Source: Hyalella azteca | Taxonomy: Eukaryota > Arthropoda > Malacostraca > Amphipoda > Hyalellidae | DNA: 64,000 nt | Direction: 5' to 3' | Assembly (NCBI RefSeq): GCF_000764305.2 | Contig: NW_025939587.1 | Location: forward strand, 62,001 to 126,000 | Shown here: positions 22,257 through 32,764 of the stretch, in pieces | Layout: each line of letters starts with the position of its first letter | Numbering within the stretch: the stretch's first letter is position 1 | Translations under genes and position numbers: made by a program | Notes under the pieces: model-generated | What the model saw: only the letters and a program-made list of their open reading frames with translations | Told to the model about the DNA's origin: nothing | The model's database searches: none

Positions 22257-23158
22257 ATAAAATTGACAGCAAACTTGTATGATTAAAACATGTGTATGTT
22301 TTAATCGTACGCTTACGAAGAGCGCGAATTTCTGCAGGCCTAATGATGAAAATGTTGAAATAATGTTTAAGAAGATTCAGTCAAAACCCGTAAGGGCCTC
22401 AACAGTGGCAATAAATGAGCTATAATGACGATAATGTAATTAGTTTGAACAAACACACTGATTGTTTACTTTCCCGTGGCATCCTCGCGCTAGTTCTTTA
22501 CGTATAAAAAATGCCTGGCCTTTTTATTAAAAAAATATACGACACGGAATCCGTTTCAGCTTCTCACACACAAAATGAGCTTAGAAAACCGCAAATAAGA
22601 TGAGTCATTTATTGTTATGTGGTTTCAAAACAACTGAAGAGACTTAGAAATTTTGCTCGCTCGAGCCGTCGCGGCATCTAATGAAATGCAGAATTTTGAG
22701 GCGACAACGGCGCTTAGGCAATATTCTCTCTAATATTGCGGCAGGAATGTACTTATCATGTGCTTATTCTTTCTAATATTTGGGGCAAGAATGTGCTTAG
22801 CGCGGCTGAAATAGCAGCGAAAAGACACCTCCCTGCCTATGGTGGTATGGAACTGAACGTGTTACGGTGACGCATTAGCATCAAGAGAATGCAGCGCTTT
22901 TAATTCTAATAATTTTTACATATTCATATTTTTACATTTCACATCATACATTTTACATATCATTATTTTTACATTGATTCATAATTTCTGATGATTTGTG
23001 TTGCGAAGAAAATAATTAGATTTTAAATCAGTTTAATATTGCCAGCATTGTTCACTGAAATAAGTTACAACAGGTCATCAGATGCGTGCACAAAGCTCAA
23101 TTACTCTCGATATATCTTATTTGCAAGAAAAATCTGCAGGTAAATCAAGAAAATCTTA
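22257..23158. repeat. 902-bp tandem duplication, left copy
   Basis: Every base can be paired with the segment 902 bp downstream without gaps. I count ten substitutions, all between about 22349 and 22622; the last ~540 bp are identical in both copies. The unit contains a perfect hairpin (22281-22306), an internal pair of related ~60-bp segments around taatattgcggcaggaatg / taatatttggggcaagaatg, a CpG-containing block (ctcgagccgtcgcggcatct) and a tttttacat-rich tail. No gene is visible within it. Confidence 0.95.
22281..22306. repeat. Perfect hairpin, 11-bp arms, in left duplicate
   Basis: Arms gattaaaacat and atgttttaatc enclose GTGT. With a T-G wobble and three more pairs (gta/tac) the stem extends to 15 positions. 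Confidence 0.85.
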
Positions 23159-24060
23159 ATAAAATTGACAGCAAACTTGTATGATTAAAACATGTGTATG
23201 TTTTAATCGTACGCTTACGAAGAGCGCGAATTTCTGCAGGCCTAATGATGAGATTGCTGAAATGATGTTTAAGAAGATCCAGTCAAAACCCGTAAGGGCC
23301 TCAACAGTGGCAATAAATGAGCTATAATGACGATAATGTAATTAGTTTGAACAAACACACTGATTGTTTACTTTTCCGTGGCCCCCTCGCACTAGTTCTT
23401 TACGTATAAAAAATGCCTGGCCTTTTTATTAAAAAAATATACGACACGGAATCCGTTTCAGCTTCTCACACACAAAATGAGCTTAGAAAACCGCAAATAA
23501 GATGAGTCATTTATTGTTATGTGATTTCAAAACAACTGAAGAGACTTAGAAATTTTGCTCGCTCGAGCCGTCGCGGCATCTAATGAAATGCAGAATTTTG
23601 AGGCGACAACGGCGCTTAGGCAATATTCTCTCTAATATTGCGGCAGGAATGTACTTATCATGTGCTTATTCTTTCTAATATTTGGGGCAAGAATGTGCTT
23701 AGCGCGGCTGAAATAGCAGCGAAAAGACACCTCCCTGCCTATGGTGGTATGGAACTGAACGTGTTACGGTGACGCATTAGCATCAAGAGAATGCAGCGCT
23801 TTTAATTCTAATAATTTTTACATATTCATATTTTTACATTTCACATCATACATTTTACATATCATTATTTTTACATTGATTCATAATTTCTGATGATTTG
23901 TGTTGCGAAGAAAATAATTAGATTTTAAATCAGTTTAATATTGCCAGCATTGTTCACTGAAATAAGTTACAACAGGTCATCAGATGCGTGCACAAAGCTC
24001 AATTACTCTCGATATATCTTATTTGCAAGAAAAATCTGCAGGTAAATCAAGAAAATCTTA
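23159..24060. repeat. 902-bp tandem duplication, right copy
   Basis: Direct, gap-free copy of 22257-23158 at about 98.9% identity by my count. The junction shares only one to three bases of microhomology with the outer edges, and no mobile-element ends flank it, which fits a recent unequal exchange or template switch. A false duplication in the assembly is the main alternative, because the copies are so similar. Confidence 0.95.
23183..23208. repeat. Perfect hairpin in right duplicate
   Basis: It is the same 11-bp-arm hairpin as at 22281-22306, unchanged in both copies. Confidence 0.85.
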
Positions 24061-26159
24061 AATTTTCCGTTAACTCTGAGAGGAAGCTGTGTTTCACGGA
24101 ATAAAATTCGAAAATAGTTTCGAATTGGTTGATTCTTTATCAGCTCAGTTTTTGAATAACTTAATTTCTACGTCTATGACCCTAACGCGAATAGAAATAC
24201 ACCTCAGCAACGTTTGTTATATAATTTCGCACATGAACCGAGCAAAATATGAAGAATTTAGTTTATAAAGTCTTCAGTAATTCACGTCGGTAAGCAGCTA
24301 AGCTCAATGTTATACGTATAGAGTAAAGTCATCGCCGCAGCGCCGACAATCTCAGCTCCTGAGGACTTATGTACATGCTAGTCATGGCTGTCAAGTATGC
24401 TGCGCATCTCGCTCTTCGTTGCGGCCTCCGCAGATCACATAAGTATGCACGGTAGCCTGGCTGAATATACGTAATGGCTAGAATCTAATTTACTTCAACA
24501 CCTCAGGATTGGCGACCAAAAGAACCTGGGTTATAGAGTTGATGTTGCTTCAAATTTTCGCTCTCCTAGTGAAAGTTAAACATTATATCTGTGTACACTT
24601 GGACATCTATACATTTTAGTGTCGTTGAAATTTTAGATATGAGTCCAAAGGTTCGCATCATAGTTGTATGACCAGCAGTTAGGAATTTAGCAATTGTTTA
24701 ATGTGAAGAGCAAGATTATGGCAAGTTACAAAACGTCGTGACTTGCCGTTAGGAGCAAGTTACAAAAAAATTATAACTTGATTATCTTTTACTAAACAAA
24801 AGCACCAACGCAGTTTGGAGTCGAACAAATTGTGGCCTCAAATAAAAATTTGACTAGAACAAAATCCTTTTTTGTAAAATGTTTGTAAAATCTATTGTGC
24901 ATTGAGAATCGCAAAATGAAATAGAGCTTTTTTAAAGCTTTATCAAAATAATTATTCACATTGTTCCTGGCATTTTGGTAGCGGGCAAACGCTACAATAA
25001 CGCATAAAATTAACTGTAAAAATAATCACTCATTTTCCCCAGGCACATTATTTTTTTTCTTTGACTTCAACGATAACAAAGAGAGGCACGTGGAAGCAGG
25101 TCCGCTATTGCAGGTTCCTGTAGCCGAGCCTGCAGCGGCAGGTGCGAGGGTTCGATTTATAGCCTCGCATGATATATTGCAGTAAATCTTGATGCATTTC
25201 TATTGAATATTAGCATACATCTCAGAATGAGTCATGAAGTACCTTTCACCATACCATATTAACGGTTTGTTATAGAACCCATATGGGTTCGACAAAAAAT
25301 AATGATATGAACATATGATATTAAAATGAAATTATAATGTTTATGATAATAAAAAATTCTTACTTCAATATCGATCAGTAATACGTCTCGGTATATCAAT
25401 TTTTATTTAGTCGGCAGACTAAATTATAGTTCCTGTAATTACGATTAATTTCATGGCAGTGATTATGAAAAACTCGTTTATATTTAAGGAAATTGCTTCG
25501 TAATTGGCTGTAACAAAGTTGATATAATTGTTGCTGCAGTCTGGAAACAATCAATTAATTTTATCTCAAATTGTGAACTGAATATTTAAGCAACGGTTTT
25601 TAAGTTTACGCACTTTCTGAGAGGTAATTCCGTTTCCAGAGTAATTACTCCTAGTGGTTTTAATAGTTTCCGACATAATAATCATTTATGAATATAAGTT
25701 TGAGCTATTAAATTAAGAATATCTTTTCCTGCCTTCATTGTGAAACTTTGTTGGGCTCAAAAATATAGTAGTGCAAATGATGAATAAATAGGAAGTTTGT
25801 ACATTGATGAGCTTCAGTAAAGACAAGCTTCATCTTGTTCTGCTAATTGTTAAGATTTTATCGTGCAGTGAGCAATGCAGCGTCGCTCCTCTATACGGTT
25901 AAAGGTTAGCATAATAAATACAAGAATATTCGTAAGGAAATTAAGAAAGAAGTTCCATTAATGAGTGTAAGGAAAATGAATAAGTGGTACACATGCTTGA
26001 GGTGTGAGCGAATGTTACATGGAGCTTTCGAAAAAAATATACGTACAGCTAAGTTCATAACATAAATTTTAGATTTTTTATTGGTTCATTGGAAAGCCCA
26101 ACATATGAGCCCGACAAGAAAAAGCTTTAAATTTATTGACGTAAATAGAAACGAAGTTC
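24061..26159. other. Non-genic AT-rich stretch
   Basis: Contains a perfect 16-bp palindrome at 25275-25290 (gaacccatatgggttc) and a 7-bp stem around a GTTCGAT loop at 25143-25169. No gene is supported. Confidence 0.55.
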
Positions 26160-26475
26160 TTGCCACTGATGGCTGCATAATCACACTCTGACCAACTATG
26201 CATTATTGCAATGCTCTGACCACTTGCCACTGATGGCCGCATCGCCACGCTCTGACCGTTACTGCGATGGCCTAGCCACTTGCCACTGAAGGCCGCTTCA
26301 CCACACTCTGACCGTCACTGTATCACTGCGATGACCAGGCATGCCACTTGCCACTGATGCCACTGTGGTCGTAACACCACACACTGGCCGCCACTGTATC
26401 ATTGCGATTACCAGGCATGCCACTTGCCTCTGATGGCCGCTTCACCACACTCTGACCGACCATGCATCACTGCGA
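26160..26475. repeat. Degenerate ~60-80-bp minisatellite, 5 copies
   Basis: Units contain gccactgatggccgcatcac, cacactctgaccg and tatcactgcgatgaccaggc, with insertions and deletions making them about 58 to 85 bp. It is GC-rich compared with the flanks. Confidence 0.8.
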
Positions 26476-26597
26476 TGTTTCCCATAAAAGATAATTGCTC
26501 AAGAACACAGAGGCTCCGTCGCCGGGTTTGAAGTTTCATGGAGAACCTTGGCGTCTGATTGTAAGGTTGTCTTGCCTCTGTTTATCATCGCTATTAT

Positions 26598-26716
26598 GAC
26601 AATGGCTATCTTTTGTCAGGAGTGGGACGTGGATTATGACAATGGCTAGCTTTTGTCAGTACTGGGACGTGGATTATGACAATGGCTATCTTTTCACAGT
26701 ACTGGGACGTGGATTA
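26598..26716. repeat. 40-bp tandem repeat, 3 copies
   Basis: Copies start gacaatggctatcttttgtc at 26598, 26638 and 26678 and end gggacgtggatta. They are nearly identical apart from ggagt/gtact and atc/agc changes. Confidence 0.92.
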
Positions 26717-27074
26717 ACCGAGAATTAGCTTTGAAATAAATGATGTCATGAAAGAGCGTAATGGGAAGTTTTCATTTTTACAGCGGATCAGCAGATTAAA
26801 TCACCGAACTCAAGTTTTTAAAACGCTCGGTATACATTCAATTCGAGTCGAGTTAGGACCTTATGACTAACACTGCCGCAACCAATTTGCAGTTCTTTGT
26901 TTTTCTTTTATGAGAAAAAAAATTTGATTCATTTTTCATATTGTATTTTATTTACTTGCACAAATTAGGTCAAACCAGGCAATTTCCCAGACCTAATTGT
27001 TAAAGGTACAACATTCGTTACGCCCCCGAAACTCCTGACTTATGGTGTTGCGATGGATATCAACCATATGAACT

Positions 27075-27606
27075 CCCTAACAACTCTAAAAGGACTCTAG
27101 AATGATTCTACAACCACTCTAAAACAACTATACGAGAACTTTAGAACCACTCTAAAGCAACTCTGAAAAACTTTAGAACAACTCTATTACGACTCTAGAA
27201 CAACTTAAAATAACTCTAGAACACTCTAGAAAAACTCTGAACAACTCCAGAACAACTTGTAGCAACTTTAAAAAAATTCTGAACAACTCTAAAATAACTC
27301 TAAACAACTTAAAATAACTCTAGAACAACTTTAGAAAAACTCTAAATCAACAATAAGGCAACTCTAAAACAAGTCTAGAAGAACTAAAGAGCAACACTAA
27401 AACGTCTCTGGAATAACTATAGAACAACTCTACAAAATTTCTAGAACTACTTTAGAACAACTCCAGAACAATTCTAGAACAACTCTAAAGCAACTCTAAA
27501 ACAACTATTGAACAACCATAGAACCACCATAGAAAAACTATAAAACAGCTATAAAACAACTATAAAGCAACTTTATAACAGCTCTAGAACAACTTCAGAT
27601 CAGAAC
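27075..27606. repeat. 12-bp degenerate minisatellite (aacaactctaga)
   Basis: Over 500 bp are built from variants of aacaactctaga, with units drifting between 11 and 14 bp and substitutions such as actctaaa, actttaga and actatag. It has many XbaI-like TCTAGA cores. There is no protein-coding sense. Confidence 0.9.
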
Positions 27607-28239
27607 TCTAGCACGTCCCTGGAGCCAGAGACGGATGACCCAATCTCTGGACATGCTCTCTGGACAGGCGGCATCAAGCCTCTTAACCGAAAAAATCCAA
27701 TCAATTGATTCTACGATCCTTTACCGCCCGTTTACAGTTGCTGGATTTAAAGCCTCAAATTTTAAACATTCTAATCAAATCTTTTCGGCAAATATTCTAT
27801 TAGTAAGAGTATTCGCGTATTCCAAATCTAATGTCAAGCACCCCCAGGAAATTTCATCCGGTCTTACAGGTACCAGGTATTTTATTCACAATGTGGGAGC
27901 CTGAGAGGATGACTCAGCTCGAAAATTGCTGAGACCACAAATATTCTTCTCAGAAGTTTAGATAAAAAAAATGTTGTTGAAATGCGATTAATTTTTCGAA
28001 AAATTGGCTTATCCGAATTCGTGAAGAATTGCCACACAAAAATTTGATTCAACGTGAGATTTTCCACGAACGTGGATGATTAGATGATGCAAGAGAAAGA
28101 TCAATTTTAAAGGCGAGCATGAATTAAAATGTTTTAGTGACATTTCTCTGTGACAATTGCTTTTCCTTTAGGAAACTTTGTAAGCTACCACTGCACAAGT
28201 CGAAATCTCATGGGAGTAAATTTTTTTCCTTTTGATTAG

Positions 28240-28274
28240 TAATCTTTAGTACTTGTACTAAGTACTAAAGATTA
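28240..28274. repeat. Perfect inverted repeat, 15-bp arms, 5-nt loop
   Basis: Arms taatctttagtactt (28240-28254) and its exact complement (28260-28274) surround GTACT. The word AGTACT/GTACTA occurs several times inside, so pairing in shifted registers is possible. Confidence 0.88.
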
Positions 28275-28984
28275 GTACAAACTCGAAATCAGATCTTTGT
28301 TAACAATAACGTGAATTTTGTTATCGATGGTTCCAGATAAGATGACTTTTCTCCCGCTAACTACTACAATCTGCGAATACTTTTTTGTACTTCTCACTTG
28401 TACCAGTAGCCATGCTACCGCCAACTTTTCACTCTTGCAGTTGCAGTTCAGTTCAGTTCTCTCGTATAACATCAACTGTTGCAAGCCACCGTTGCTTTAA
28501 TTCACTCTCTAGTAACGCATCGATGCTCTCGCCATCTTTTCTCTAATGCAATCAGCAGCACAAATGTCGATGGCGTTAAAGCTTTCGAAAGTTCAGATCG
28601 ACTTCAAAGACGGGCAGCTGTCGCAACACGCCCTGTCTCTAGTGAGCTTTAATGGGCCTCTATAAAAGATGAAATTATGAAGTCTTTCAGGCGCATTATA
28701 CGAAGGTATTTGGAGATCTAATTGTGCTATCAGGTGAGCATCAGCACGACGGCTACCTTCCTGCCGAGCCTGTGTTCTCTCTAGTGCTGGGTTGGTCGAA
28801 GACATCCCACATGTGTGAGTTAATTCTACCTACAAATGCACCAGTAGGGCATTACAGGCAGGGGCTATCGTGTTCCAAACGAAGAATAGCACTGTACAAG
28901 AGGTCCTCAGGTGCATGATGCAGGAAATTTTTTACAATGTAGTATTATAATTTTCATTACTGATAACGTACAATCAAGTCGGTT

Positions 28985-29180
28985 TCCGATCGACTCAAAT
29001 AATTGATGCGGCGGCCGACCATTCCGAGAGTTGGTTCATTATAGCCGCCGTCGATAATCCTTCACTTAGCATCATCGATTAATGAGGAGTTCCAAATGCT
29101 CATTCGGAGCCTGCAACGGCCATTCGCTCATTATTCGTAGTCATGATACCGTAATTCAGTGCGAGCGTCTACAGCTTGGC
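28985..29180. promoter_or_regulatory. GC/CpG-richer island with homeodomain-type words
   Basis: It carries gcggcggccgacc, agccgccgtcgataatcc and catcatcgattaatgagg, all unusual for the AT-rich surroundings. TAAT and GATAA words are clustered. It could be a conserved regulatory block; there is no direct proof. Confidence 0.18.
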
Positions 29181-31969
29181 AGCGTAAACAAGCCTAAGGC
29201 TCTTCATGAGACCCATCCACGACCATAAGCCTGATGTGTAGCGTGTCTCCGTGTCCTTTTTAATGGCCGTTTGAGAACCCACTTGCTCTATGATCTTAAG
29301 CTCCTTGTCTTCTACTAACACATTAATGTTCACTCGGATATATTTCGATTGTCGGTGATAATGTTCAGGGAGAGAGCATTAAATGTCCTTTAGTGGATCG
29401 CGAAAACATGACACTCGACCTGATTTATGCTGGAGCGCATGTCGAAGAATGAGGTTCCCTTACATCAAACAGAAATGCGTATTGAAAATCCATTCTTTCA
29501 GTTCTTTGGCAGAGATGTATAGCGGCTAGGCTATAAATACACTGACAAAATAACTAAGTTAGTTTGATTGTAGCGCTACCTTTAACCTTAGGATAGGAGC
29601 TCCCGACGCAAACAACTTCATTGTTTTCCTTATGTTCGAAGGCGCTGTTTTCGGGTGCGTCGGATAATCGGCAGCACTAAACGTCCGAACCGCTTCTCCC
29701 GCAATCCCATTTTACGATCCGTCAAAAATTTACGGTTCACAGAAATGCTGAGGAAGCTATCGTTTGTATTGAATTCCGACCGGCAGTGGGAATCTTTCTT
29801 TCTAGACAATTTAAGCAAGATCGTTTGTTTCTAGCTCCAAGTATGGCATTACGTTTATTTCAGAACAATGTTGGGATGATATCGAAGCATTAAAAATTAA
29901 ATAATAATTGACTATAAACTGGCATTAAAAATTCAAGATGTTATATTATATTTATGATTTGTATCTCACTCTCTAAATGTGAATCAGAAATATAATAAGC
30001 TAATTAATAACTAACAAACATTCTATTAAAAATGTACTCATACGAATCATTGCATTTCCAGAAGAAAGTATATTGAAAATATGATTTAAAAATTCTTTTT
30101 AATTGTGAGAGTCTTTCCTTGGGTACGCAGGCTTCACTAAGAAGCTGGAACTCTGTTGATCAAAGGATCGTCGAGCCGAGCCAGCAGCGTTTCATATTTC
30201 ACTTCTGTCGTCTAGGGAGGATTTTTGGCCGTGCGTCATTTTAATTATCGAGAATGAAGAGACTCAAAACTTGAAGAGGCCTCGGGAACTATAGGAGAGG
30301 ACGCATCGGGTGGTCGCAGCCACGCCAATATTACTCGACAAGTTTTCATATTCGGCAGATTTTATGGACAGGCTTTGTCTGGCAAAAGTTTGAGAACAAT
30401 GGAAGCGAGCTTTATTCAGAGACAAATATTTTCCATTTCTCTTCGCTCTCTATATTGACAAAGAGCAGGCGCCATTGAAGGATACGGCTGCTTTTACGGG
30501 TTATATTCAGAGTTGTAGTCGCAGAAAAATCCCACAATGCATTGCCTGGGAATATTCTGACTAATAGCGAGTGCCTTTTTCCATAGTCGCATGAGACATT
30601 TTCGGAACAGATGAATTTTTTGGTGGCGTATTATATGGGAAATGAATTATATTGAGCTTCATGAAAGAATATAGGAATTCCAATAAATCGGTAATAATAG
30701 GAAGATATAAAAACAACCGTGTTCTATGTTGGATTAAATGTACATATTGTTAAGCAGACGTCGCATAATATTTTTCTTTTTTGTTATCTGGAGAAGAGGA
30801 AAAAGTTTATGTGCTGTCGCTACCACTTGGCTAGGCCCATCATAAAGTTTATTATGCGCTGGGAGAGAATAGGGCTGCCAAGCCTGGTTATCCTCATTAA
30901 CATTGGCTACCTTGGTTGTTTTTAGGCCGCATAACTCGGCTTTATCTGACAGCATCAACGATTCCTGCCCGAAGGCGGACTTAGAATTGGGCGTTTCAAA
31001 GCCTTCGGCCCGGGAACTTCTGCCGGATTTTGTGAAAGTTCAGCGATGATCTTGAGCTTCTGCAAGCGTGAAGTGCATTGACTCCGTCAAAGCTTCCTAA
31101 GAAGCAGTTTCTTCTAGTGTTGTATGCTAGCAGTTATACATGAATTTGTGTGTGAATATATATGACCGGTCTTTGTAGGATTTCAATGGGATAGGAGGAG
31201 AATATCCAGCTGAAAGAATACACAGCTAATAATTCTCAACTGATAAAAGTTGGCACAGAAAATGATCAGCCAAGAGTTTACTTAGTTAGGGACTTTACTT
31301 AGTTAGGGAATGCATTTCGAACACTGTAAATTATCCAAACAATGGCAACTCGTTTTTTAGTTTCTTTTTTCTACCATAGGTAAACAAAATCGTAGCCATC
31401 AAAACCATATTACAATAGAACGAAATATTGTTCTTAAGAAACCATCGACATTTTTGTAACATGAATTTTTGACGCCGAATCAACTAAAACACATACTTCC
31501 TTCGGGATTCGTTCTCCTAAAAAATACAGTACAATGATGGTATGAGAAGATCGTTCACATGACTGTAAAATGTTGGGATGAGAGTAGCTGATGGTTCACT
31601 TGACTGCACAAAGATGGGATGTTAAAGTGGCTTATCAATCGTCCATAGCATCCGAAATTTAAACTGTTCGGAAATTTGTTTTTCTAATTTACAGGATCAA
31701 CTTTCAGGTAGTCCATTGATTGCTACAAATATAAGATAGACAAGAGGTACCAGGATAAAAGAGTTCTCGGCACGTGTCATGCGATTCTTCCCAGAGCGAA
31801 TAATTTTTTCAATAAATATAATAATTTTGGTCAAGCCTTTATGACTTCGAAATCGAAATTTTATCTAGCCAACGAGTACCAAGCCACTGCCACAAAAGTG
31901 CTCTCTGTTTAGTGGGGTACTGTTTTCTTTCGCTATAAAAACAAGGCGCGTTGCAAAGAATTAAGATGG

Positions 31970-32302
31970 GTGGGCAGCTTCATAAAAGACTGGCTTAGGT
32001 CAACATCCGCTGGCGAGGCGTTCACGTGTGGCCATTGCAGCACTCGCCGTGTTTGCTCTCGCGCTTCAAATTTGTTTGCCAAGTCAATGCTGAAGCTGTT
32101 GCGCATTTTAGAGTCCTCGACAAGGGCCCCTCACAGCGGCGCCGCCAAGAAACCGAATTGTGCCGAGAATCTTCCGGCATGTGGAGGGTGCTTGACGATT
32201 TCGAACAGGAATATAGCACAACAAAGTCCGTATATCGAGACAAAATCGATCATAGGTCACAATGAACAGACGATGTGGCTTAATTGTGACGAGAGTGGTT
32301 GA
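31970..32302 (+). other. Overlapping open frames, unrecognised
   Basis: A 110-codon plus frame, a 79-codon plus frame in another phase and a 73-codon minus frame overlap in a slightly GC-richer patch. The 110-residue reading has scattered cysteines (CGHC, CGGC) but no spacing I can assign to a zinc-binding family. At this composition such lengths occur by chance. If any is real, it is most likely a single exon. Confidence 0.1.
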
Positions 32303-32639
32303 GAATTATTTCAAACCCTACGTGAATATTGAAAAGATGCGATAATGAATAACTATCATTCTGCTGCAATGTTAACAATGATGGGCATTGGGCATGACTA
32401 GTGTTTTGGACAATTGAACAGTATCCTCTAAACATTATGATTCTGTATCAATGGAAACTTGACCTGCACGTTCTAAATTGCTTAATTGCTGATCCCCTAC
32501 AACAAACTTAAAAAATAAACTTTTCGGTAAAGCACCGATATTGGTTATTTCTGTAATGAATATTTTTTGTATTCTGCTGTGACGAAACAGATTTTTGCAG
32601 CCTGTTTGCAAGGGAAAAGAAAAAGTCACTAAATGAATT

Positions 32640-32695
32640 ACAGATAGAGTGTGTGCGAGAGAAAGAAAGATAAAGAAAAAGAGAAGAAGAGCTGG
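32640..32695. repeat. Purine-rich simple sequence
   Basis: GA/A-rich run (gagaaagaaagataaagaaa and similar). Confidence 0.7.
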
Positions 32696-32764
32696 CCTAT
32701 AGTTCGAACTCATTGTTCTCAAATGACAGTTTTTTTGTTTGACCACTCGAGTAAGAGGACACAT

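Larger units (their letters stand above)
27607..31959. other. Non-genic stretch
   Basis: Short frames only (to 89 codons at 27635-27904, which shows no motif). It includes a perfect inverted repeat at 28240-28274 and a GC/CpG-richer patch at 28985-29180. Confidence 0.5.

Noticed and set aside
25100..25170. tRNA-like words (tagccgag and ggttcgat) suggesting a tRNA or SINE head
   Set aside because: The stem around GTTCGAT is 7 bp with a 13-nt loop, unlike a T arm. The acceptor and anticodon stems cannot be drawn, and the CC after the T-loop box is missing.
26940..27070. LTR-like start (gtaacgaatgttgtacc on the minus strand)
   Set aside because: There is no second copy, primer-binding site, polypurine tract or coding domain nearby.
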